From an uncultured Lachnospiraceae bacterium (GTDB lineage Bacteria > Bacillota > Clostridia > Lachnospirales > Lachnospiraceae): a stretch of 35,327 nt of DNA. Location of the stretch: contig CANPYE010000013.1 of NCBI GenBank assembly GCA_947588005.1, forward strand, positions 1 to 35,327, in the 5' to 3' direction. The translations under genes were made by a program, and so were the position numbers. Shown one piece after another: positions 1 to 8,153 of this stretch (its first letter is position 1; every line of letters starts with the position of its first letter). The notes under the pieces were generated by a model that saw nothing but the letters and a program-made list of their open reading frames with translations, ran no database searches and was not told where the DNA came from.

Positions 1-1
1 C

Positions 2-409
2 ATTTCCGGAAAAGACCATGTGGTGCGCGCCTCTTACATCCTGAGGGAGTCTCCGGAAAGCATTTATTACCGCGTCTATGGGCCGCTTGAATATCTGCTG
101 GACGGCGTCGAGAAGATCCGCTTCTCCAGCCGGTTTGCGAAGACGCATAAGATGCTGTGGGGAGAAGACACGGTAATCCCACTGGGGATTTTGTTAGATG
201 TGGATGTGAACGCGAAGACATTTTATAACGGAGCTGAGACGGTGACGGATCCGCCGAGGGCAGACCATTATACAGTCTTGGAAGTCAGGAAAGACGAGAC
301 CGGGAAGAACCACTACCGGGTGTGCGAGACGGTGACGATGATTCAGCGGGGAGAGATGGCTGGGAAAGCGGAACTTGGGGAAGATCAGAAGATTCATATG
401 GCAGTCTGA
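2..409 (+). CDS. C-terminal part of an unidentified protein (5' end outside window)
   Basis: The reading frame is already open at the first bases and stops with TGA at 407-409, so about 135 C-terminal residues are visible. A GTG at 20 could be a start, but the frame continues upstream (I-S-G-K-D-H), so I treat the gene as truncated by the window edge. The sequence is soluble in character with no membrane segment, and contains the stretch SRFAKTHKMLWGEDTVIPLG near the middle. I do not recognise the family and assign no function. The gene ends 83 bases before the polysaccharide dehydratase, so it may be the last gene before the capsule locus or part of it. Confidence 0.6.
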   Translation: MSGKDHVVRASYILRESPESIYYRVYGPLEYLLDGVEKIRFSSRFAKTHKMLWGEDTVIPLGILLDVDVNAKTFYNGAETVTDPPRADHYTVLEVRKDETGKNHYRVCETVTMIQRGEMAGKAELGEDQKIHMAV

Positions 410-492
410 CTGTGGGATTTTGGCCGTATTGAACAAAACGGAAAGAATCGGAATGTAAAGATTTAGTATACCATTCTTTAAGGAAACGATAC

Positions 493-2361
493 ATGAAGGA
501 CAACAGTTTTTTCAAAAAACATATACCGAAAAATAAATGGGCGCAGATGGTGATCCTTCTGGCTGTCGATACTGCGATCATCTGCCTGTCCGCCTTCCTG
601 GGGCTGATCGTCCGCTTCGACCTGAGCTGGACGGCTGTGCCGCCAGAATTCAAGGCCGTCGTCATACGGTACCTGCCAACGTACATTACCGGTACGCTGG
701 CAGTTTTTTTGTTTCGGAAGATGTACGACGTCGTATGGAGCGCCGCGGGCGTGCGGGAGGCGTTAAATATCGTCGGGACCTGTGGGATCGCGGCGCTTCT
801 GCAGACCGGCGGGATGATGGTCCTGCAGTTTTCGGTACCTAGGAGCTATTATCTGATCTCCTTTGTGGTGCTTTGCGGGATGTCACTGGCTGTACGGCTG
901 TCCTACCGGATCTGGGTATCGCTGTTCGGGTCCGGCAGGCGTGAAAGAAATGGGAAACGGATCCTGATCGTTGGCGCCGGGACGTCCGGTACCGTGATCC
1001 TGAAGGAGATACATACCAGTTCCTTCGTGAACGACACGGTCGTCTGCTTCGTGGACGACGATAAGAATAAAATTGGGAAAATATTAAACGGCGTTCCCAT
1101 CGAGGGGAACCGGAACGATATCCCGAGGCTGGCGGAGAAGTACCGTGTGGATGAGATCTACATCGCGATGCCCGCTGCGCCGGCTCAGGACCGGAAGGAT
1201 ATCATCGATATCTGCCAGAAGACGAACTGCAAGGTGAAGATCCTGCCGGGGATCTATCAGCTGCTGAACGGTGATGTAAGCGTCTCAAAGCTCAGGGAGG
1301 TGCAGATCGAGGATCTTCTTGGACGTGAGCCGATCCGGGTGAATCTGGATGAGATCATCGGGTATGTGAGTGGCAAGGTCATCTTGGTGACAGGGGGCGG
1401 CGGCTCCATCGGGAGCGAGCTGTGCAGGCAGATCGCGGGGCATAACCCGAAGCAGCTGATCATCTTCGATGTGTATGAGAACAACGCCTACGACATCCAG
1501 CAGGAGCTGAAGGAGAAGTACCCGGGACTGGACCTAGTGGTGCTGATCGGCTCGGTGCGGAACACGCACCGGATGGAGAGCGTGTTCGCGAAATACCGGC
1601 CGGACATCGTGTACCACGCGGCGGCGCATAAGCATGTGCCGCTGATGGAGGACAGCCCGTGCGAGGCAATCAAGAACAATGTCTTCGGTACCTACAAGAC
1701 GGCAAAGGCGGCGGATAAGTACGGGACGAAGCGGTTCGTGCTGATCAGTACGGATAAGGCAGTGAACCCGACGAACATCATGGGTGCTAGCAAGAGGCTG
1801 TGTGAGATGGTCATCCAGATGATGGATGCGAAGTCGGAGACGGACTTCGTGGCGGTGCGGTTCGGGAACGTGCTTGGAAGCAATGGATCGGTAATCCCGC
1901 TGTTCAAGAAGCAGATCGAGGCGGGCGGGCCGGTGACGGTGACGCACCCGGACATCATTCGGTACTTCATGACGATCCCGGAGGCGGTGAGCCTGGTGCT
2001 GCAGGCGGGCGCGTACGCGAAGGGCGGAGAGATCTTCGTGCTGGACATGGGGAAGCCGGTGAAGATATTGGATCTGGCGGAGAACCTGATCCGGCTGTCG
2101 GGATACAAACCGTATGTGGATATCCCGATCGAGTTCACGGGGCTGCGTCCCGGGGAGAAACTGTATGAGGAGCTGCTGATGGGGGAGGAAGGAATGCAGG
2201 ATACGCCGAATAAGCTAATTCATATCGGGAGGCCGATCGAGTTTGACGCGGGGAAGCTGGAGAAGGACCTGGCGAGGTTATATGAAGTGGCGAACCAGGA
2301 TACGGAGAAGGTGAAGGCGCTGGTGAAAGAGATGGTGCCGACGTACCAGCCGCAGGGGTAA
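493..2361 (+). CDS. Membrane-bound UDP-N-acetylhexosamine 4,6-dehydratase (CapD/WbpM/PglF type)
   Basis: This 622-residue protein has the two-part layout of long WbpM/PglF dehydratases. Hydrophobic segments at about residues 16-40, 58-74, 94-112 and 119-135 form the membrane part. A first Rossmann motif (IVGAGTSG, about 159-166) is followed by the catalytic SDR domain with TGGGGSIG at 300-307. The active-site region 419-435 reads S-T-D-K-A and then M-x-x-x-K (430-434), with Met where most SDRs have Tyr, which is the known pattern of this family. It should convert UDP-GlcNAc to the 4-keto-6-deoxy sugar at the inner membrane face, feeding the reductase domain at 3212 and the phosphosugar transferase at 2541. 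A terminator-like hairpin follows. Whether the product is retaining or inverted at C5 cannot be told. Confidence 0.9.
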   Translation: MKDNSFFKKHIPKNKWAQMVILLAVDTAIICLSAFLGLIVRFDLSWTAVPPEFKAVVIRYLPTYITGTLAVFLFRKMYDVVWSAAGVREALNIVGTCGIAALLQTGGMMVLQFSVPRSYYLISFVVLCGMSLAVRLSYRIWVSLFGSGRRERNGKRILIVGAGTSGTVILKEIHTSSFVNDTVVCFVDDDKNKIGKILNGVPIEGNRNDIPRLAEKYRVDEIYIAMPAAPAQDRKDIIDICQKTNCKVKILPGIYQLLNGDVSVSKLREVQIEDLLGREPIRVNLDEIIGYVSGKVILVTGGGGSIGSELCRQIAGHNPKQLIIFDVYENNAYDIQQELKEKYPGLDLVVLIGSVRNTHRMESVFAKYRPDIVYHAAAHKHVPLMEDSPCEAIKNNVFGTYKTAKAADKYGTKRFVLISTDKAVNPTNIMGASKRLCEMVIQMMDAKSETDFVAVRFGNVLGSNGSVIPLFKKQIEAGGPVTVTHPDIIRYFMTIPEAVSLVLQAGAYAKGGEIFVLDMGKPVKILDLAENLIRLSGYKPYVDIPIEFTGLRPGEKLYEELLMGEEGMQDTPNKLIHIGRPIEFDAGKLEKDLARLYEVANQDTEKVKALVKEMVPTYQPQG

Positions 2362-2395
2362 CGCACTATGATATGCCATAGCCATGGACAAAAAG

Positions 2396-2423
2396 AAAGG
2401 GGAGGGAATGATCCCTCTTTTTA
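2396..2423 (+). terminator. Rho-independent terminator after the 4,6-dehydratase
   Basis: GAGGGA (2402-2407) pairs with TCCCTC (2412-2417) around a four-base loop. Upstream AAAGG can extend pairing into the T run, and five T follow directly. It lies 40 bases after the stop codon, so transcription of downstream capsule genes would need read-through or a new promoter. Confidence 0.7.
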
Positions 2424-2425
2424 TA

Positions 2426-2515
2426 TTTCCATGCGAACAGAGAGTGCGAGAGGATCTGTTCGCATAGTCTGATTTCCATGCAAGCAAGGCGCCAGTGACG
2501 CCTTGCTTGTATTAT
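2426..2515 (+). repeat. Pair of hairpin repeats beginning TTTCCATGC (copies of a dispersed intergenic repeat)
   Basis: Two adjacent units each start with TTTCCATGC. The first contains a 10-bp inverted repeat, ATGCGAACAG (2431-2440) with CTGTTCGCAT (2456-2465). The second contains an 11-bp inverted repeat, CAAGCAAGGCG (2481-2491) with CGCCTTGCTTG (2499-2509), around a 7-base loop. The second unit (2474-2515) matches 25138-25179 at about 36 of 42 positions by hand alignment. Both copies sit directly after a terminator T run. Confidence 0.75.
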
Positions 2516-2540
2516 TAATTCTGGAATGATCGGAGCAGCC

Positions 2541-3152
2541 ATGTATCAGAAGATCAAACGGTCAATGGATGTCATTTTATCGGGGGCGGGACTTATCATA
2601 CTGAGTCCGTTCCTGCTTGGGATCAGTCTGGCGATAAAGCTGGATTCCCCGGGTCCAGTGCTGTTTAAGCAGAAACGGGTGGGGATTCATAAGACCTATT
2701 TCAATATCCTGAAGTTCCGCACCATGCGGATGGATACGCCGAAGGACATGCCTACGCATATGCTGGCAAATCCGGATCAGTACATAACAAGAGTTGGGCA
2801 TTTCCTGCGGAAAACTTCTATGGATGAATTGCCGCAGATCATCAATATCCTGAAGGGTGACATGAGTATTATAGGCCCGCGGCCGGCCCTGTGGAATCAG
2901 GATGACCTGGTGGCGGAGCGGGACAGGTACGGCGCCAATGACGTGACGCCGGGACTGACTGGCTGGGCGCAGGTGAACGGAAGGGATGAACTGGAGATCC
3001 CGGTGAAGGCCAGATTGGACGGGGAGTATGTGAAGCATATGGGATTCCGGATGGACTGTGTGTGTTTCCTGCGGACGGTTCTGGCTGTGATAAAGCACGA
3101 CGGCGTGGTGGAAGGCGGGACCGGGGAAATGAGGAGAAAAGATTTAATATAA
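2541..3152 (+). CDS. Undecaprenyl-phosphate sugar-1-phosphate transferase (PglC/WbpL-like bacterial sugar transferase)
   Basis: The 203-residue protein matches the catalytic core of the monotopic phosphoglycosyl transferases: one N-terminal hydrophobic helix (about residues 9-31), then KQKRVG, KFRTMRMDT, the Asp-Glu dyad in MDELPQIINILKGDMSIIGP, RPALWNQ and PGLTGWAQVNGRDE. It would move a sugar-1-phosphate from a UDP-sugar to undecaprenyl phosphate, the first committed step of repeat-unit assembly. It lacks the long polytopic N-terminus of WcaJ/WbaP, so it is the short form. I chose ATG 2541 because GGAG at 2532-2535 sits five bases ahead; the in-frame ATG at 2526 has no comparable site. With the 4,6-dehydratase upstream and the reductase domain downstream, a 6-deoxy-HexNAc such as QuiNAc or FucNAc is the likely first sugar, which is inference. 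Confidence 0.9.
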   Translation: MYQKIKRSMDVILSGAGLIILSPFLLGISLAIKLDSPGPVLFKQKRVGIHKTYFNILKFRTMRMDTPKDMPTHMLANPDQYITRVGHFLRKTSMDELPQIINILKGDMSIIGPRPALWNQDDLVAERDRYGANDVTPGLTGWAQVNGRDELEIPVKARLDGEYVKHMGFRMDCVCFLRTVLAVIKHDGVVEGGTGEMRRKDLI

Positions 3153-3211
3153 TATAAAAACACCAATTTAAAGTCAGGGTAAAATAAGTAGATTCAATAT
3201 TTGGAGGTAAG

Positions 3212-5038
3212 ATGAAAAAAAAAGAACAGATTGATTTAAATGCTCATATCATCGAGAAAGAAAACTATAATAACATATTTGTTAGTGACGAAGCTGATCT
3301 TAAAAATTTTGGTTTTAAAAAAAAATTTAACATAGACAAATCTGTTTATAAAAGAGTATTAATCACTGGTGCGGAATCATATGTGGGAGAATCTTTTCGC
3401 GAATGGGTAAAAACGCATCATCCGAGTAATTTTATAGTAAATACAATAGATATGACAAAACCAGAGTGGAAAAATGCTGATTTTTCTGGATATGATACAG
3501 TTTTTCATGTAGCGGGAATTGCCCATGCAGATATTGAAAATCTAAACGATAAAACAAAAAGAAAATATTATGAAGTTAATACGAGATTGGCAATCAATAC
3601 AGCAAAAAAAAGTAAAAGGGAAGGGGTTAGGCAGTTTGTTTTTATGTCATCCATGATTATTTATGGAGAATCTGCTCCATATAGAGAAAAAAAGATAATA
3701 GATGAAAATACAATTCCCGCACCTGCCAATTTTTATGGGGATAGTAAATGGCAAGCAGATAAAAGAATCAGGGAATTGAATAGCAATGATTTTCAAGTAG
3801 CCGTTATTCGATCTCCCATGATTTTTGGAAAAGGATCAAAGGGAAATTATCCATTGTTAAAAAAAATAGCAAATATTGTTCCCATTTTCCCAGATATTCA
3901 AAATCAACGTTCAATGATTCATATTGATAATTTATGCGAGTTCATTTCATTATTAATTATGAGTGGGGAAGGTGGTATTTATTTTCCTCAAAATAGAGAA
4001 TATGCAACTACTAGCTTAATGGTAAAGGAAATTGGAGAATTATCGGGAAAAAGAATATGGCTATCAAAAATATTAAACCCAATGGTAGGAATCTGTTCGC
4101 ACATTCCAGGACGGATAGGGCTTTTGACAAATAAGGCATTTGGAAACTGTGTATATGAGCAAACGATTTCTCAGTATAATGGTCTAGAATATGTCGTCCG
4201 TGATTTCAAAGAGGCTATTCGCCTGACTGAAGACAGAGGGCAGTCCACACATAGCATTTTAAACCAGCCAATGGTTTCGGTTATTACTGCAGCGTATAAT
4301 TGTGACTTGACTATTGGTAAGACGATTGAGTCAGTACAAAAGCAATCTTATAAAAATTGGGAAATGCTGATTGTAGATGATGGATCATCCGACAATACTA
4401 TAGAGACAGTCAGCACATATTTAAAAAAGGATGCAAGAATTAAATTGATTTTATTAGAAAAGAATTTAGGTGCTGCTGTAGCGAGAAATGTTGCTATTAA
4501 GAAATCTTCAGGAAGATTTGTAGCATTTCTTGATTCAGATGATCTTTGGAAACCGCAGAAGCTGGAAAAGCAGATTTCATTTATGCTTCAGAATAATTAT
4601 GCGTTTACATTTACAGCGTATGATGTATTTCATGAATCCTCGGACATCATCAGAAAAGTATATAGAGTTCCTAAAAGTATTAATTATAAGCAGTATTTGA
4701 GAAATACGATTATTGGGAATCTTACTGTAGTTATGGACAAAGAAAAGATTCCTAATTTATATGTAGAGCAGGGATATTTGGAAGATGTACTTACATGGAT
4801 GCATTATTTAAAGGCAGGATACATCGCATATGGATTAAATGAAAATTTAGCAAGTTACAGAATAAGCATAAATTCAAAATCTGGAAACAAAATAAAGAAT
4901 GCGAAAAGGTATTTTCAGTGCCTTAGAAAAGGACAGCAGCTACCTATATGGGAGTGTTTGGTAGACGAAATATGTTATATCTTCAATGCATTGCAAAAAA
5001 GAGTATTTAGTAAAACAGTGCTAATAGAGAGAGATTGA
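3212..5038 (+). CDS. Fusion of NAD-dependent epimerase/reductase (SDR) with family 2 glycosyltransferase
   Basis: One 608-residue frame carries two enzymes. Residues about 46-340 are an extended SDR: VLITGAESYVGES is the nucleotide loop, FMSSMIIYGES holds the Ser, and Y175-G-D-S-K179 is the YxxxK pair. This part resembles WbpV-type 4-reductases that finish UDP-QuiNAc-like sugars. Residues about 353-570 are GT-A family 2: MVSVITAAYNC, VDDGSSDN (388-395) and FLDSDD (440-444, the DxD region). A linker of about 15 residues joins them. The first 45 residues are a Lys-rich extension. GGAGG at 3201-3205 supports the start. The gene is much more AT-rich than its upstream neighbours. I infer that it reduces the 4-keto sugar made by the dehydratase at 493 and adds the second sugar; the frame shows no sign of being an assembly join. 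Confidence 0.85.
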   Translation: MKKKEQIDLNAHIIEKENYNNIFVSDEADLKNFGFKKKFNIDKSVYKRVLITGAESYVGESFREWVKTHHPSNFIVNTIDMTKPEWKNADFSGYDTVFHVAGIAHADIENLNDKTKRKYYEVNTRLAINTAKKSKREGVRQFVFMSSMIIYGESAPYREKKIIDENTIPAPANFYGDSKWQADKRIRELNSNDFQVAVIRSPMIFGKGSKGNYPLLKKIANIVPIFPDIQNQRSMIHIDNLCEFISLLIMSGEGGIYFPQNREYATTSLMVKEIGELSGKRIWLSKILNPMVGICSHIPGRIGLLTNKAFGNCVYEQTISQYNGLEYVVRDFKEAIRLTEDRGQSTHSILNQPMVSVITAAYNCDLTIGKTIESVQKQSYKNWEMLIVDDGSSDNTIETVSTYLKKDARIKLILLEKNLGAAVARNVAIKKSSGRFVAFLDSDDLWKPQKLEKQISFMLQNNYAFTFTAYDVFHESSDIIRKVYRVPKSINYKQYLRNTIIGNLTVVMDKEKIPNLYVEQGYLEDVLTWMHYLKAGYIAYGLNENLASYRISINSKSGNKIKNAKRYFQCLRKGQQLPIWECLVDEICYIFNALQKRVFSKTVLIERD

Positions 5039-5040
5039 AT

Positions 5041-5271
5041 ATGATAAGAATATTGCTGCTTAATCCGCCATTTTTAGACATATATTCAAAGTGCTTGCGG
5101 AATCCATCGATTATTAAGAGCGCTACTGTGTATTATCCATTGTGCTTATCTTATGCAGCTAGTGTAGTGGATCAGAAAGGATATGAAATTGAGATTATAG
5201 ATGCATCCTCAAGATATCTTAAGACAAGGGAAACATTAGGATATTCTCTAAAAGTTGGTAATAGACATTGA
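5041..5271 (+). pseudogene. Truncated N-terminal fragment of a B12-binding radical SAM protein
   Basis: The 76 residues from ATG 5041 fit the start of a cobalamin-binding radical SAM protein: ILLLNPPFLDIYSKCLRNPS, then VYYPLCLSYAASVVDQKGYE and IEIIDAS. Members of that family are several hundred residues long and carry a CxxxCxxC cluster motif. Here the frame changes to unrelated residues after about residue 70 and stops, with no cluster motif. The ATG is two bases after the stop of the fusion gene, so it was once translationally linked to it. I read it as a decayed gene cut by a deletion. A functional short B12-binding protein is possible but unlikely. Confidence 0.6.
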
Positions 5272-5443
5272 TAAAATCAATGGTTTGAAGGGATATGATA
5301 TTGATGAAAACATAAGAACCAGAATGGCATATCTTAACCAGATCTGACGAACGAAGACTGTTTTTCAGCCTAGATCATGGGAATATCGTAGTCAGGCTCT
5401 AAGTACATCAGAATGACCTTGAAGGCCGTTTAAGAGAAAGTGA
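5272..5443. other. Scar region between two gene fragments, no intact gene
   Basis: This stretch joins the radical SAM fragment to the UDP-glucose dehydrogenase fragment. All frames are interrupted. A short minus-strand frame (about 5360-5436) reads KVILMYLEPDYDIPMI, which looks protein-like, but I cannot assign it. Deletion and possibly a lost mobile element could explain the junction; no terminal inverted repeats or target duplication were seen. Confidence 0.35.
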
Positions 5444-5731
5444 AAGAATAGCATAACAGGAGTTTACCGGCTTACGATGAAAAGTAACAGCGATAATTTT
5501 CGTCAAAGCAGCATTCAGGGGATCATGAAACGGCTAAATGCTGCCGGTGCGGAAATTATTATTTTTGAGCCTACGCTAAGGGATGGAGAGCTTTATGCCG
5601 GTAACATTATTATGAATAATCTGGAGAATTTCAAGATCAAGTCGCAGATCATTATTGCGAATCGGTATGAAAGGTGTTTGGATGATGTGAAGGAAAAGGT
5701 TTATACAAGAGATTTGTTTGGACGGGATTAA
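5444..5731 (+). pseudogene. ugd: C-terminal fragment of UDP-glucose 6-dehydrogenase
   Basis: The frame reads [21 protein letters not shown] and continues with [19 protein letters not shown]. This is the conserved C-terminal UDP-binding domain of bacterial UDP-glucose dehydrogenases, where the GVYRLTMKS segment lies well inside the protein. The frame is closed by TGA at 5441-5443, so the NAD domain and catalytic Cys are absent. The apparent ATG at 5477 is the internal Met of LTMKSNS and not a start. About 95 residues remain of a protein normally near 400. It suggests an ancestor of this locus made UDP-glucuronate. Confidence 0.8.
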
Positions 5732-5753
5732 TTTTAAATTGTTTTGAGTGAGT

Positions 5754-6587
5754 ATGGAGAGAATAATTGTGAATGGAAGAGTACAGGTTTTAGTGGCTAC
5801 TGTAAATCAAAAGGATTTTAGTTTGGTTGGAAAAATGAACTTGCAGACTCCTGCCATTATAACAAATCAGTCGGATCGTTTTGCATATGAGCAGAAGCAG
5901 CGTAATGGTCAGCGTATCGAAATGCTTACAACCACTACAAAAGGTGTAGGAATAAATCGGAACCTGGGATTATTGTTATCAAGAGAGAGTATCTTATTAT
6001 TTGCAGATGATGATGTGGTGTATACGGATGGTTATGAACAGATCATTTATAATGCATTTCAGAAAATTCCTGAGGCGGATGTGCTCATCTTTAGCATAGA
6101 CTTTTTTAAAAATGGAATACATCAGGATGTTGGTTTATATAAAAAACAAAGAATACATATCTATAATGCTTTGAAGTATGGAACGATATCTGTAGCAATC
6201 AGGCGCAGCGCTGTTGAAAAAAAGAATCTTCATTTCTCTAACATTTTTGGGGGTGGTACTCCATACAGCTGTGGGGAAGATTCTTTGTTTATTTTGGATT
6301 GTCTGCGAAAAGGACTAAAAATATATACTTACCCTGACGTTATTGCCGAAAACTCAAGGGATAAATCATCATGGTTCTTTGGTTATAATAGAAAATTTTT
6401 TTACGATAAAGGTGTATGGATTGCAGCGGCATTCCCTCGATGTAAAACATTGATGATGTTATACTTTGTAATACGTTTTATTAGTGTAAGCGAAATCCCG
6501 CTGATTGAGAGCTGGCGGCTGCTTAGGGCAGGAATGAGAGGATTTAGAGAATTGGAAACATATGATAATTTTGAGATAAATTGTTAA
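5754..6587 (+). CDS. GT-A (family 2-like) glycosyltransferase
   Basis: The protein is about 277 residues from ATG 5754; a GTG at 5748 is an alternative start. It begins with a strand VQVLVATVNQKDFSL, has INRNLGLLL followed by LLFADDDVVYTDGY, which is the metal-binding DxD region of GT-A enzymes, then GGGTPYSCGEDSLFILDCL, where the E-D pair matches the acceptor-side acidic motif of family 2 transferases. It is soluble apart from a hydrophobic C-terminal stretch that may touch the membrane. It probably adds one sugar to the lipid-linked repeat unit; donor and acceptor cannot be read from sequence. It follows the gene scar directly and has only a weak ribosome site (GAGTGAG). Confidence 0.75.
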   Translation: MERIIVNGRVQVLVATVNQKDFSLVGKMNLQTPAIITNQSDRFAYEQKQRNGQRIEMLTTTTKGVGINRNLGLLLSRESILLFADDDVVYTDGYEQIIYNAFQKIPEADVLIFSIDFFKNGIHQDVGLYKKQRIHIYNALKYGTISVAIRRSAVEKKNLHFSNIFGGGTPYSCGEDSLFILDCLRKGLKIYTYPDVIAENSRDKSSWFFGYNRKFFYDKGVWIAAAFPRCKTLMMLYFVIRFISVSEIPLIESWRLLRAGMRGFRELETYDNFEINC

Positions 6588-7007
6588 ATCAGTGGATCCT
6601 CTTAGTTTGACGACATGGAACATGTCGATGCAGGCTTTAACATCCGGTAAAAGTGTTTGGTGAGGGAGAGGAAGCCGCCATGCATGTCGTAGACTGGGAA
6701 GAGGCGTTTCGTGTCTGGAGTGGAAATGAAGATTTTCAGAGAATGGGGGATGGTCTGTAACGCGGTTGATGGAGACATACTGAGGAAGAGGGAACCGTTT
6801 ATTAGTGTTTTTTCTGGACATAAATGTTTACATCCTTTTATTTATTTTATTAGACCAATAAGATAATAACAGAAAGTTCAGCAGTTATGGCTGAAAAGAT
6901 CACTAACAAATGAAAAACACCACAAAATATTCTAAAAAGTTGGTGAAACACTGGGAAGTTGTATATATTTTTTGCAGAACCAGTATTTGAAGTGGAGGAG
7001 ACGATAG
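6588..7007. other. 420-bp region without a convincing gene
   Basis: From 6590 to about 6830 the bases are less AT-rich than the surroundings and contain frames broken on both strands. A minus-strand frame (6459-6821) partly covers it, but its right-hand part does not resemble a family I know and its left end only shadows the glycosyltransferase. This may be the eroded remains of a transferred gene or mobile element. From about 6830 to 6995 the sequence is plain AT-rich spacer, ending in GGAGGAG just before the polymerase gene. No promoter or terminator stands out. Confidence 0.4.
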
Positions 7008-8093
7008 ATGGGTTTATATTGTGTCTTGTTTTTTGCAGTTATTATTTTAAATTTTTTCTTAGATGTAATTCGAGGCGGGAAGAAGAAAAAGTTATTTTTA
7101 TCATTGCTTGTGCTTTTTGTATTTTCTTCTTTGCGTGCGGATTATATAGGGACAGATTATCCCGTCTACATAGGTATGTTTAATGATTATGGAGGACGTG
7201 ATTTTTGGGGATTGCTCTATGTAAAAGAACCTTTCTATGCTATTCTTAATCGGATAGTATATTTTTTTACTGATAATTATGTTGGGTTAGCAATTGCAGT
7301 TAATCTGGTGCTGTTTATCTCGGTATATATATATATTAGGCATTACGTTGATGAAAAGTATTGGTTTTTCATAGTGTATATTTTTATGCTTAATCCCTAT
7401 ATGTTCATTCAAAGCTCATTTAATATTCTGAGACAAGGATGTGCTACAGGAATTTTGCTATTTTCAATTCCATTTCTTCAGGAAAAAAAATGGATTCAGT
7501 TTATTATCATAGTAATATTAGCTGCCCAGTTCCATAATATTTCATATGTATTTTTATTACTGATTGGAGTCAGAATGATACCATGGGATAAAAGGCTGTT
7601 TACGATTGTATTGGCTATATCTTGTATCTCGAATGTACTCTTAAGAGGGAGTAATTATCTTCTCCAAGTATTAGCACAGATTTTTGGATACGAGAGATAT
7701 TTGGGGTATAGAAGTTCTATGTTGGATATGGGACCTTATGTCGTGTTTATTGTTGGAGTAGTTATTATCCTTTTACTTTATTATGAAGAATTATATGAGA
7801 ATGAAAAAGACAAATTTTTAATTGATTTATATATACTGTCATTATCATTGTTACCGATATTTATAAAAAACGCACAGTTATATCGTGTTTATGTGGTTTT
7901 AGCATTTATGTCGCTTCCGGCTGTTTCTTATGTTTTACGAGCCAGTCGAACTGTAATGGGAAAGAAAATGTGTATGATGGTCAATCTAGGGTATTATTCG
8001 TATTATCTTGTGTTTATGGGAGCGTTTTTGGCTAAAATGGTTCTTACGGATAATGAGCAATATACGCCTTTTGTTTTTTTCTGGAACACGTAA
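7008..8093 (+). CDS. EpsG/Wzy-type polysaccharide polymerase
   Basis: This 361-residue protein is almost wholly hydrophobic, with about ten membrane segments. It shows marks of the EpsG family: FSSLRADYIGTDYPVYIGMF near residue 40, an F-N-I-L-R-Q-G-C-A segment in the middle, and A-A-Q-F-H-N-I-S-Y-V-F-L-L shortly after. Such proteins join repeat units on undecaprenyl diphosphate at the outer face of the membrane (Wzy-dependent route). A GGAGGAG site lies eight to ten bases before ATG 7008. An earlier out-of-frame reading beginning at 6959 is a shadow. Its very AT-rich composition and its place among the transferases and flippase fit the serotype-specific core. Confidence 0.85.
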   Translation: MGLYCVLFFAVIILNFFLDVIRGGKKKKLFLSLLVLFVFSSLRADYIGTDYPVYIGMFNDYGGRDFWGLLYVKEPFYAILNRIVYFFTDNYVGLAIAVNLVLFISVYIYIRHYVDEKYWFFIVYIFMLNPYMFIQSSFNILRQGCATGILLFSIPFLQEKKWIQFIIIVILAAQFHNISYVFLLLIGVRMIPWDKRLFTIVLAISCISNVLLRGSNYLLQVLAQIFGYERYLGYRSSMLDMGPYVVFIVGVVIILLLYYEELYENEKDKFLIDLYILSLSLLPIFIKNAQLYRVYVVLAFMSLPAVSYVLRASRTVMGKKMCMMVNLGYYSYYLVFMGAFLAKMVLTDNEQYTPFVFFWNT

Positions 8094-8153
8094 GGAATAG
8101 AGGGGCAAGTAAGAAAATCGAGAGAAAGATCGAAGGAGAAGAACCCAATTATT

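Noticed and set aside
5477-5731. Independent 84-residue small gene
   Set aside because: The reading frame continues upstream as GVYRLTM of UDP-glucose dehydrogenase, so the ATG is internal to a truncated gene.
6959-7183. 74-codon frame before the polymerase
   Set aside because: It overlaps the polymerase start in another frame, and the GGAGGAG site belongs to ATG 7008.
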